Positions 55,398 to 64,000 of a stretch of DNA of 64,000 bases are shown here, in pieces. The translations under genes and the position numbers were made by a program. Under the pieces are notes generated by a model. That model was not told where the DNA came from and ran no database searches. It saw only the letters and a program-made list of their open reading frames with translations. The stretch is from Odobenus rosmarus divergens (lineage: Eukaryota > Chordata > Mammalia > Carnivora > Odobenidae): assembly GCF_000321225.1 (NCBI RefSeq), contig NW_004450479.1:399415-463414 (forward strand), written 5' to 3'. Numbering within the stretch: position 1 is the stretch's first letter; the number at the start of each line of letters is the position of its first letter.

Positions 55398-55591
55398 AGG
55401 GCACCTGGGTGGCTCAGTGGGTGAAGCGTGTGCCTTCAGCTCAGGTCATGATCGCCGGGTCCTAGGATAGAGCCCCCCTGTCGGGCTCCCTGCTCAGTGG
55501 GGAGCTGCTTCTCCCTCTCCCTCTGCCACTCCCCCTGCTTGGGCTTTCTCTCTCTGTCTCTGTTAAATAAATAAATAAAATCTTAAAAAAA
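55398..55591 (+). mobile_element. SINE (CAN-SINE)
   Basis: Between ACACACATGCCCA-like flanks; full head and tail. Confidence 0.9.
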
Positions 55592-55592
55592 A

Positions 55593-55690
55593 TACACACG
55601 CCCATGTGCACGCAGGCATGCACACATGCATGCACACACCTGTGCACACACACACATGCATGCACACACCTCTGCACATGCATGCACAAG
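55593..55690 (+). repeat. CA/TGCA-rich simple repeat
   Basis: Interspersed (CA)n and ATGCATGCACAC units immediately after the SINE tail. Confidence 0.85.
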
Positions 55691-55779
55691 GTCATTGCAG
55701 AACAGCAGCTGGGATGGGAGAGAAGGTGTGCCCATCTGTGGAAAAGGCATCTGCCCCTCCCTGTCTTCCTCTTCCTAGA

Positions 55780-56150
55780 CTTTTTTCTCTCAGTCTGGTG
55801 AAGCCCACCTACCTATTGCATCTTGAGGAGGTATTCCTGACACGCAGATTTGAGCTCTTGAACATCTGCACATGTCTTTAGTCTCAATTGACAGTTTGGC
55901 GGGGTATAGAATTCCAGGTTGGAAATGAGGTCCTGTTCTTTGATGAACAAGAGGGTCCCGCTCCAGTACTTTCCAGCTCATTTGGTATTGAGAAGTTTGA
56001 GGCCACTTTGATTCTTCCTCTTTGTGTGGAAACTGTTCTCTCTCTGGAGGCTTTTAGGACCTCTCTCTACTGTCTACTGTTTACCAGGCCTCCCAGAGCG
56101 GCCCACAGTAGCAGTCCTCAGGCTACACCTGTCCTTCTTTGGAAACTCTG
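55780..56150. mobile_element. Old interspersed repeat, family not identified
   Basis: Contains GGTATAGAATTCCAGGTTGG, then ATTGAGAAGTTTGAGGCCAC and CTCTGGAGGCTTTTAGGACC. I associate this with an ancient mammalian repeat (possibly L1-related) but cannot name it. Confidence 0.45.
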
Positions 56151-56208
56151 GGCTATTCTCTTATTGTACAGTCAAGAAAGAAAACTGCTTTTAAGAAACA
56201 ACAGTTGT

Positions 56209-56399
56209 GGGCGCCTGGGTGGCTCAGTTGGTTAGGCAACTGCCTTCGGCTCAGGTCATGATCCTGGAGTCCCGGGATCGAGTCCCACATCGGGCTCCCC
56301 GCTCAGCGGGGAGTCTGCTTCTCCCTCTGACCCTCTTCCCTCTTGTGCTCTCTGTCTCTCATTCTCTCTCTCTCAAATAAATAAAATCTTTAAAAAAAA
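56209..56399 (+). mobile_element. SINE (CAN-SINE, second subfamily)
   Basis: Perfect 16-bp target-site duplication AAGAAACAACAGTTGT (56193-56208 and 56400-56415). Confidence 0.96.
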
Positions 56400-56452
56400 A
56401 AGAAACAACAGTTGTACCTGTTTATTGTCACAATACGTTACAAAGGTTTCTT

Positions 56453-56656
56453 TTCCTTTTTTTTTTTAAAGATTTTATTTATTTATTTGACAGAGAGAGA
56501 CACAGCGAGAGAGGGAACACAAGCAGGGGGAGTGGGAGAGGGAGAAGCAGGCTCCCCGCTGAGCAGGGAGCCCGATGTAAGGCTCGATCCCAGGATCCTG
56601 AGATCATGACCTGAGCCGAAGGCAGACGCTTAACGACTGAGCCACCCAGGCGCCCC
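56453..56656 (-). mobile_element. SINE (young CAN-SINE), sense to FN3KRP
   Basis: Perfect target-site duplication TACAAAGGTTTCTT (56439-56452 and 56657-56670). Lies just past the FN3KRP polyadenylation signal in the gene's orientation. Confidence 0.96.
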
Positions 56657-56756
56657 TACAAAGGTTTCTTGGCAAACACCTAAGATAAACATTGAATTAC
56701 GATGCAAATGAAGGAAATAAATATACAGTCTTGTACATCATTGAAATCAATGAAAG

Positions 56757-56762
56757 TTTATT
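56757..56762 (-). terminator. FN3KRP: Candidate FN3KRP polyadenylation signal AATAAA
   Basis: AATAAA on the coding strand about 700 bases after the FN3KRP stop, predicting a 3' UTR of about 720 nt. Further AATAAA copies lie downstream in a sense-oriented SINE tail (56453-56490) and at 56421-56426 and could act as alternatives. Confidence 0.6.
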
Positions 56763-57460
56763 CAAATGTTTATGCAAAAGACTTTCTCAGCCATCAATGC
56801 CATTCAAGAATATTCCCCATCACTGTTAAGACGAGGAAGGGAAAGCCACTGGTTTAGCACTTTTTTATAAAAAGGAATAACTCACAAGCTTGGAAAACGG
56901 CAGACAAGATGGGGTGCCAACAGGAGGGATGCGGTGGCTCCTAAATTTACCCAAGACTAGCAGTTTGGTCACTCCCAGAATCAGCTTCCAGACTGGTCGG
57001 CCTGTGGCAGGACGCACAGGCAGGCACAGAAAGAAAGGGAATGTGCTCAGTTGAAACTGGGCATTAGAAGCTGTCCTCAGTACTGGTTTCATGTCTACAC
57101 CCACATCTAACCCATCGAGAAGCATCTTCCCCAACAACAGAGTTGCTCCTGGAGATGACACGGGAGGAGCCACCAGGGGAATGTGTCCTCAGCAGCACCT
57201 GGCATAACAGCCGCTTCCCTGCTCAGCCTCTGGGCAGCAGTGGTTTCAACGGGGCCCACACGATGGGGCCCACCCACACAGAGCTGGTTTTATCCAGCTA
57301 TGAAGTCTAAGGAAATGTACAACCTCAGGAGGACAAAGTTAGCACAACTCGGGGAAGAAGCCCTGATGGACAGGACTGTGGGGGATGGGAGGCACTGGCC
57401 ACAGGTGTCTGGCTAGGACCTGGTGCACCTGAGCCTGAGCACCCCCCAGAGCAGGGAAGC
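56763..57460 (-). other. FN3KRP: FN3KRP 3' untranslated region (inferred)
   Basis: Repeat-free stretch between the stop codon and the candidate polyadenylation signal. Its assignment as 3' UTR is inferred from position. Confidence 0.6.
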
Positions 57461-57799
57461 TCATTTGATGAGATTCCTCATGATATTCAGGGAGGACCCT
57501 CTATACCCTGATCCAAAATGATTCCAGTGGTTCAAATAGTGGAAGAGCTGATAGAGCTGCAGGCGTGCCTCAAACCCTGGGGCCTTGGGGATCGTGCTGT
57601 GGTAGGCAGAGTAGAAGGAGCGGCTGAAGCCCCCAAACATGCCGGCTATCGCCAGCTCGTATTCCGAGTGGCCATAGAAAGAAGCTGGATCAAAAATGAT
57701 GGGCCCAGAGGAGTCCTCTGCTACATTTCCTCCCCAGAGGTCTCCATGGAGCAGGGCTGGGACAATGTCCAGGTCACGAAACAGGTCAGGGATCTTCAG
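57461..57799 (-). CDS. FN3KRP: FN3KRP coding exon 6 (terminal)
   Basis: 339-nt last exon, starting [20 protein letters not shown] and ending NIMRNLIK with stop TGA at 57463-57461. It carries the catalytic loop HGDLWGGN and [20 protein letters not shown]. Confidence 0.97.
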   Translation of the reverse strand: MKIPDLFRDLDIVPALLHGDLWGGNVAEDSSGPIIFDPASFYGHSEYELAIAGMFGGFSRSFYSAYHSTIPKAPGFEARLQLYQLFHYLNHWNHFGSGYRGSSLNIMRNLIK

Positions 57800-58589
57800 C
57801 TGCAGGGAAGAAACGCATTCTCAGCAAAGTAACCAACATGTGTGGGAGGGATGCAGATGCTTTTCTGAGTGTGGCGCTCAGACGCGCACGGACACACACA
57901 GCTCAGGCGGGGTGGAGGCACACCGACAGCCACCCCCTGGCTGGCCCAGCCCACCTCCTGTCCAGACCCGGACCACAGGTGGCTGCACCTGCCCCAGGGC
58001 CTCCCCTGTCGGGCCTGCAGGGCCCGGCGAGGTTCCTCTCACCTGCAGAGCAGACCAGAGCTCCCGGGCCTCCCTGTCCCCAGACCCCTTCTCCACCATG
58101 TCCATCTGGGGCTGAATGCGCTGCCGTGCATAGAAGGTGACCCAGTCCTCCTGCCAGTCATTCACCTGCGTGGACAGAGGAAAAAGCCAGAGCCAAAGGA
58201 AAAAGCCCAAAGCGGAAGAGGGCACGACCCCAAGGGTAGGTTGTGGAAGGCGTGGCGGCTGACCAGGCAGACGGTGCCTCGTGGACAGGCTGGGACCTCA
58301 GACCCTGTCCCAGAAGCAGGGGACCCTCCCAGTGCAGAGCAACAGAGACCACTCTGAAGAGCTCTAGGACACATTCTTTCCACCTGTACTCACATGGGAG
58401 CACAGAGCGCAGAGCTGGCTGGCCTTCCCCAGCCCATGGCTCATTTCTGACCATCCACCTGGCCCCAAGGAACCCTCTGCAGCCCCCACCCAAGCAGCCA
58501 GCACTGCCCTCCCCAGAGTGATAACATGAAGAGTCATGTGAAGCCCGCTTCAAGGAGACCGTCTACATGCTGACCACCAGGAGGGAAGC

Positions 58590-58631
<42 letters not shown>

Positions 58632-61258
58632 AGTACAGGGGCAACAAATACCGCCTGATCACAGAGGATCCCTCCCAGAGGCGTGCACACACATGCGCAG
58701 GTGTCTGTACACACATGGGGTGAGCTACAGGCAGGCGAGGAAGGAGCAGAGCCAGCTGAAACACCCCCAGAGCTGCATGGAGCAGGTGGGACCGGGGAAC
58801 CCCAGCCTTCAGCCACTCGCCACCCCGAGCAGGTTCCTGGACAACCTCTCCCCACATTCCAGAACCTGAATAGTGTCTACTGTGCCCACTAGGAATCCCT
58901 AAAAGTTTCCCAGCTCACTCAGCATGCCTCTTCTGAGAAGCCACCTGCATCCTCCAAGAGCGTAGCCACCACCCTCCCCACTCAGCATTTGCTGGGCATC
59001 AAGTAGAGCCCCGGGGCCCAAATTCCCAGGGAGCCAACCACAAAATCATAAAACTGAAAGGTACAATCCACTTGCATCATGCTATCTTTGAGGATTTAGT
59101 AGGAAATAAATTTTTCTTAATTCTAATTTTTACACACCTTGAAATCCAGCATCCTGACTCATTGGTCCTGTTTCTCTGAGCTTATCTAGCATGTGAGGTG
59201 GGTAAACCTCACGTCGGCCTCTTAAAAATTAGCAAAGAGAAAAAGGGAGCCAAGACTTTTACTAAATTTCATAAATAAGGGAGAAGTGGTTCCTTCCCTG
59301 AGCAGCCGACCTGACTGGAACGCGGAAGGCAAAGTGCTGGTGTCACTCACCTGGGGGAGGTATCCACAGCACGTCACCACGTCAAACCCAAACTGGTCCA
59401 CAAAGGGCCGTTCCACCTGCCCGCCTCCTTTCCCTTGTAAGCAAAAGGAAGACAAGAAAGACAACTGGTCCCACACTCCCTCAGGCTGCTCTTGGAGCTC
59501 AGGGCAGCTTCGAGGCCTGTCTTTGGGGTGCCCTTTACCTCATGTCCTCATCCAGAGATAAACAAGGGCCCTCTCCATAGACCCTCAGGACCCAGGACCA
59601 GAGCCTGTTCCACTAGACACAACGATGCAAGACACCCACACTGCCCAGGAGAGGCACCAGAGGATGCTCAGAGGAGCGACCACACTGCGTGCAAAAAACG
59701 AGGAAAACAGCTCACCCCGTGACACATCAGGAAAGGATGGCTCTCGGTGGCCAGCTGAGCCCTGGCCATTTGTGAAGAACAAACTGATTTGAAATGGCCT
59801 CCTTTGCATTCCCTGCGGCTCCCCCAAACTCAGCAAATCCCGAAGGCCTGAACTACGTGGGCTTGGAAGGGGTGGGACGGAGCCTGACAGGATCTGTCTG
59901 GCGCAGCAGATGCTCGGTCGCCTGCTCCTGGTGCATCAGCTACCCTGCTCGCACAGTGACCCCAGGGCTACACGCGGATTATCAAACGTGAAAGGATGAA
60001 AATACCAGAAGGTACTCTCAATGCCAACACCACACTAAGCTCTACGAAGGTTGGACGTGAGGGCCACCATGCTGTGCCTCACGTGTGGCTGTTCTCAGCA
60101 GAAAAGGCACCATAGAGAAAGCCAGAGTAACTCTGATGGGCTTTCTTCTGGGGAAGGAGGGGTTAAAGGAACCGTAACAGGACGGGGTTTCGAGTCCAGA
60201 ACTACTACTTCTTCCATACGCACTGTGCTATGGTACAGAACTGCATTCACTGTGTCCACTGTACCCCTAGCCGTGGGGTTGACACTGCTCTCCTTGGGAA
60301 TCAACAACACAGACCCCACCCACGTGCCCACGCCAGCCAAGCGTCTTCAAGGGGCCCTCGCGCCCACACAGCCGCATACCCACAGTGCCGGCCTCCTTCT
60401 GGAGTGTCTCCCCAAGCCTCTTGTTGTCTAGGTGTAGGTCTGCGAGCTGGGTTCCAAGCTTGGCAGCATGGCTGTGAAATAAAGAGTGTCAGCCAAGTGT
60501 ATGGCACATAATCTCGGGGTCACAGCCTCCTGCACAGTCTCAGGCCACGGAAAGCAGGTCAAGGGGATATACAGTCGGCTTCGGTGAAGCAAAGGGGAGA
60601 TGAAGGGCCCTGGTTGTCTGATGCTCCTTCCCAGCCTTTCCCTGGCAGCTGGGTTCCTTGTCAGCATCTCACCTTGGGAGATTCCTTTCCCGTCTGCCCT
60701 CGGCGTGTGGAGTATATCACTCATTCTGCAGCACCCATGATGTGTGGGGTCACAGGTTCCTCAAAATTACACCCCAGACGCAAGCTTTCAGGTATGATGA
60801 AACCACTCAGAAGAAAAATAAAGCCATGGGGTGCCTAGGGGCTCAGCTGGTGAAGGGACTGCCTTCGGCTCAGGTCATGATCTCAGGGCCCCGCACCAGG
60901 CTCCCTGCTCAGGGGGGACTCTGCTTCTCCCTCTGCCTCTGCCCCGCCCCATCCCCGCCCCCCCCCCGTGCCGTCTCTTTCTCTCTCGCTCAAATAAGTA
61001 AATAAAATCTTAAAAAAAAAAAAAGTCTGAAGACTCAAAAAATGCTTTAAAAAAAAGAGAAACAAAGCCAAGCAAAGGAGAAGGCAGAGAAGGTGCCCAG
61101 ACAGACCTGCTCAGATACCGCATGTCCAAGTGCTCCATCACGAGCATGCTGCCGCCTCCCGGGGCGTCAAGGACCTTGATGGGCTTGGGCACTTTCACGG
61201 TGTCTGTTCTCAGGATTGCAGTTAAACTTGCCATCTCACCTTCAAACATTCTTTTGGC
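57461..61258 (-). CDS. FN3KRP: FN3KRP, ketosamine-3-kinase: coding exons 2-6 (exon 1 beyond window)
   Basis: FN3KRP is the FN3K paralogue that phosphorylates ribulosamines and psicosamines rather than fructosamines; the products decompose and so deglycate proteins. Five exons (152, 92, 83, 123, 339 nt) encode residues 48-309 in human numbering, with the same sizes and phases as FN3K exons 2-6. Paralogue-specific residues identify it: [20 protein letters not shown] in exon 2, [17 protein letters not shown] in exon 3, [14 protein letters not shown] in exon 4, [19 protein letters not shown] in exon 5, [16 protein letters not shown] and [17 protein letters not shown] in exon 6. The catalytic Asp (HGD, D217 by alignment) and metal Asp (FDPASFYG, D234) are present. 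Exon 1, with the ATP lysine and P-loop, is not found between 61259 and 64000, and no CpG island is seen there. No frame breaks. Confidence 0.97.
57800..58042 (-). other. FN3KRP intron 5
   Basis: Short 243-base intron with nothing else recognised. Confidence 0.85.
58043..58165 (-). CDS. FN3KRP: FN3KRP coding exon 5
   Basis: 123-nt, phase 0/0 exon ([20 protein letters not shown], then [12 protein letters not shown]). The donor is GTGAGA. Confidence 0.97.
58166..59350 (-). other. FN3KRP intron 4
   Basis: 1.2-kb intron with a (CA)n microsatellite at 58590-58629. The rest holds no recognised repeat. Confidence 0.85.
58590..58629 (+). repeat. (CA)20 microsatellite
   Basis: Uninterrupted dinucleotide run in FN3KRP intron 4. 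Confidence 0.98.
59351..59433 (-). CDS. FN3KRP: FN3KRP coding exon 4
   Basis: 83-nt exon for [18 protein letters not shown] and [10 protein letters not shown]. The donor is GTGAGT and the acceptor CTTACAAG. Confidence 0.96.
59434..60379 (-). other. FN3KRP intron 3
   Basis: 0.95-kb intron with no recognised repeat or gene. Confidence 0.85.
60380..60471 (-). CDS. FN3KRP: FN3KRP coding exon 3
   Basis: 92-nt exon for [20 protein letters not shown] through KEAGTVG. The acceptor is TTTCACAG and the donor GTATGC. Confidence 0.96.
60472..61106 (-). other. FN3KRP intron 2
   Basis: 0.6-kb intron with one antisense SINE (60828-61024), whose tail ends about 80 bases from the exon 2 donor. Confidence 0.85.
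60828..61024 (+). mobile_element. SINE (CAN-SINE)
   Basis: Head GGGGTGCCTAGGGGCTCAGC, C-run in the CT-rich part and tail of about 13 A. A possible target duplicate (AAACAAAGCCA) occurs only about 40 bases further on. Confidence 0.85.
61107..61258 (-). CDS. FN3KRP: FN3KRP coding exon 2
   Basis: 152-nt exon, residues 48-97 by alignment ([16 protein letters not shown], then [20 protein letters not shown]). The donor is GTCTGT, a weak match beyond GT; the same codon phase as FN3K exon 2 supports it. Confidence 0.96.
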
Positions 61259-62574
61259 CTTTCCGAAAAATAACAGAGGAGTGGGGAGAGAAGGGAGAGC
61301 AAGATCACTTCTGGAAAGAGTCTACGTAGACATGTTTTCTCAAGCATCACAATTTTCAGCCAAGGCTATCCTGACTGCAGACTCAACAGACGCAGGGCAT
61401 TGTCTTGCTTTCGGGCAGAGTGGATTATGCATTAAAGCTGCCCAGGGGTAAGAGGGATAGCACTTTTGGTCTGGACCCCCTTCTACACTCTCGTTGAGTC
61501 TCTCCAGAGAGGGAACTGGAAGGCCTCTAATATTCCACCAAACATCTGGTGCAGAGCTGGACTGCGTCCATGGACCCCCCCAGACAGCACCTCAGCCACA
61601 GTCCTGTCCCCCCCGGCCCTCCACCTCCACATGCCAGGCACCTGGGGTCTCACCAGGCTCGAGGGCACCTCTGACCTTGTACGGGAAACCATCCCATCTT
61701 AACCACCATTTCCAACCTCCCCCCGAAGTCCTTGCTCCCCCAGACTGCAGCGACTGCCGTTCACCTCATCTCCTTGCTCACCACGGCAGGGACCCTTACC
61801 AAGGGCAGATCCCAGCCTGGAACACGCCCCAAGCTAGCAACCTGTGTGACAGCCCCACAGGGTCTGGCCCTGCCCACTTTGTGCGCTCACCAGGGGTCCC
61901 TGCCCTGGGCTCCGGTGCTACGCTGCCTGCACATGTGCGCACACACCAGCATCTGTGCTCCTGGGCTACAACCTTCTTCTAGTTCCTCACAGATCGAAGT
62001 CCCCATGTGTAGGGGTGCCTCTGCTTGGAGCACCACCCCCACCTTTTGCCAAGTCAGACCCTTCCTCATCATGCTTCAGATTTCAACTTAGTATGTTCTG
62101 ACTTCTCAGAAAAATCTTCCCTAACTTCCCAGACTCAGCTACTCCCTCTAAGGTAATGCCTTTTTTTTTTTTTTCACTCAAAATGCTACAGAAGTATGAG
62201 CAGAAAAAGGCACAAGTGGGAGCGTCTGACTCCAATTTTCACAAAGTCTGCACATTGCATGACTGCCCCCCGGACTCAGACAGGACACTGTTGCCCGAAG
62301 GCTCCTCTGCTTCCAGCCATTCACATCCCCCTCCCCACAGATGTGTCACGTCTGCTTTGTCCTTGTACATGCAGAGGCCAACAGTCTGGCTTCTTTGTCC
62401 CACTGCCTTTGTTAGGCCGGTGCATCAACAGTCAGAGTTTATTCTCACTGCTGCACAGAGCTCCCCTGAGTGTTCCAGAATGGGCTCGCCCAGTGTACTG
62501 ACAGACAGCTGGGCTTCCAGCGTGGGTCTACTATGAAGTGCTGCCAGGGACCTTCCTCTACTTATTCTCTGGAC

Positions 62575-62705
62575 TGACTCTATGACCTAGGGCAAGGTGC
62601 TTAAGTTCTCTGTGCCTGCTCCCTCACCTGTAAAAATGGGGTTAATAACAGTACCAAGCTCACAGGCTTGCTGCCATGAGTAGCCAAGCTAGCAGCTAAC
62701 ACTTA
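62575..62705 (+). mobile_element. MIR SINE
   Basis: TATGACCTAGGGCAAGGTGC, then CACCTGTAAAAATGGGGTTA; MIR central and 3' parts. Confidence 0.75.
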
Positions 62706-63368
62706 TGTAGCCCATTCTGAACACTTTATAAACATCATCATTATTATACTACCTTGGAGAGCTGACATCACTGAGGAGGAAGATAAGAACTGCGCCTTGG
62801 ACATGTTCTGAACATTCTCTTTAGGAGATGAAAGAAAACAACTGCCTTCCGGCTACTTTGCACGAGAGCACTGGTTGTGAAAAGGAAAGCGAGGAATAGA
62901 ATAAGATCATCATAAGTAATCATGGCGGGAGAGGTGGGGAGGAACCTCACAGAAATGTCTGCTGCTCCGTGCGAGGAGAGCGAGGGAGAAGTGGGCAGCA
63001 GGTGGGGCACAGTGCTACAAAAAAGATCTGGAGCTTAAGGGAGGAGGGGGAGAGGAACCAACCGCAAGACAGATAAGAATAATCTTCTTTAGAGCAGGTC
63101 AATTCAAGTGGGGTGAGAAGGAAAAGGAAGAGCGATCAGGTAGTGTTCTCCTAGAAGCGCAGAAGGTATTTTCACTTCCTACAAGGTAAAGCATAAAAGA
63201 AAGTCCTGTTTTCATACAACCAGCCAATGTTTACGCTACAGCCAATACGTCTGCATGACTCACACAGTATTTTCCACAGAAAGCTAGAAAACTACATGTT
63301 CAGAACTATCTGCCAAAGGACCAGAAGGAACTTAGGGGAGAAAGATTAGCAAAAAGAAAATGGACTTT

Positions 63369-63460
63369 GGGGCACCTGGCCAGCTCAGTCGGTAGAACGG
63401 GTAGCTCTTGATCTTGAGGTTGTGAGTTCCAGCCCCACGATGGGTGTAGAGATGACTTAA
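63369..63460 (+). mobile_element. SINE (old, short form)
   Basis: Head GGCACCTGGCCAGCTCAGTC and TTGAGGTTGTGAGTTCCAGC (B-box-like); its A-rich tail hosts the next SINE. Confidence 0.8.
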
Positions 63461-63476
63461 AAATTAAATCTTAATA

Positions 63477-63646
63477 GGCGCCTGGGTGGCTCAGTCGTTA
63501 AGCGTCTGCCTTCGGTTCAGGTCATGATCCCAGGGTCCTGGGATCGAGCCCCACGTCGGGGCCTGCTTCTCCGTCTCCCACTCCCCCTGCTTGTGTTCCT
63601 GCTCTCACTATCTCTGTCTCTGTCAAATAAATAAATGTTTAAAAAA
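63477..63646 (+). mobile_element. SINE (young CAN-SINE) nested in SINE tail
   Basis: Perfect 16-bp target-site duplication AAATTAAATCTTAATA (63461-63476 and 63647-63662). A short deletion occurs after the B-box region. Confidence 0.95.
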
Positions 63647-64000
63647 AAATTAAATCTTAATAAAAAAAAGAAAGAAAATTGACTTTGATGACAAAACAAA
63701 AAGAACCTGAAGACATAGCAGCGCAAGGACAATGCTCAGAAAGTGTCACTAAGTGGGCCCATTTTAATCATTGGAAAGTATTTGCCTCCCCTGTAATTAA
63801 CACCCATTCTGAATTATAACAAATGCCAGCGAAGGTGGAAATACAAACAGGAAAAGGGCAAATGCCACATAAATGGGAAAACAAAACCAGAAAACAGAGA
63901 AGCCCTGCAGGAGAATGTGAGGAGGGGCAGCACGACTGCATGAGGGCTGCCCGAGCTAACCCCAAGCACAAATGTGGACAGATCCCTGTAAGAGGGCTGT

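Larger units (their letters stand above)
55141..56756. other. FN3KRP-FN3K intergenic segment
   Basis: About 1.6 kb between the FN3K CpG island and the FN3KRP polyadenylation signal. It is occupied by three SINEs, a CA/TGCA simple repeat and an old interspersed repeat, listed separately. No gene recognised. Confidence 0.8.
61259..64000 (-). other. FN3KRP intron 1 (partial)
   Basis: 2.7 kb of intron upstream of exon 2 with a MIR relic and two SINEs near the right edge. I searched it for the expected first-exon P-loop/VFVKVN coding sequence and did not find it. Confidence 0.8.

Noticed and set aside
61259..64000. Search for FN3KRP exon 1
   Set aside because: No P-loop or VFVKVN-like coding sequence and no CpG island present; the exon must be outside the window.

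Overview
The window is vertebrate genomic DNA from a carnivoran mammal. Roughly 40 copies of the tRNA-Lys-derived carnivore SINE (CAN-SINE/SINEC) lie in it, and three intron-rich genes are recognisable by protein similarity to human. The SINE sequence does not match the dog, cat, bear or mustelid types I know. An arctoid, most likely a pinniped, is my best guess (inference only). The gene order is that of human 17q25.3 in reverse orientation: FN3KRP, FN3K, TBCD.

All three genes are on the minus strand, so they read from right to left. (1) 189-43802: the first 13 coding exons of TBCD (tubulin folding cofactor D, HEAT-repeat beta-tubulin chaperone). They give 439 codons plus one base, all phases close and all introns are GT-AG; the gene continues past base 1. 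(2) 45515-54719: complete six-exon FN3K (fructosamine-3-kinase), 309 codons. (3) 57461-61258: coding exons 2-6 of its tandem paralogue FN3KRP (ketosamine-3-kinase). Exon 1 is not visible and must lie beyond base 64000. CpG islands mark the TBCD (about 42.9-44.5 kb) and FN3K (about 54.4-55.1 kb) promoters. Polyadenylation signals are seen for FN3K (45434-45439) and FN3KRP (56757-56762).

Everything else is intron or short intergenic DNA with interspersed repeats: young and old SINEs (several nested, with clear target-site duplications), L1/HAL1-like LINE fragments, ERVL/MaLR-type LTRs, MIR and hAT-like relics, and one processed pseudogene of RPS12 (about 11396-11944). Two assembly gaps are present (50 N at 13738-13787; 181 N at 36053-36233). 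The first is flanked by identical 67-bp sequences and looks like two overlapping contig ends that were never merged.

Functionally, FN3K and FN3KRP are neighbouring deglycation kinases with the same exon sizes and phases, which reflects tandem duplication. TBCD is an unrelated microtubule-assembly gene that starts about 1.5 kb downstream of the FN3K 3' end. I found no previously undescribed gene system. The most useful observations are the spurious gap, a 21-T polypyrimidine tract at TBCD exon 8, a perfect 60-bp tandem duplication in FN3K, SINE copies that may carry 3' transduced sequence, and the strong antisense bias of the repeats.
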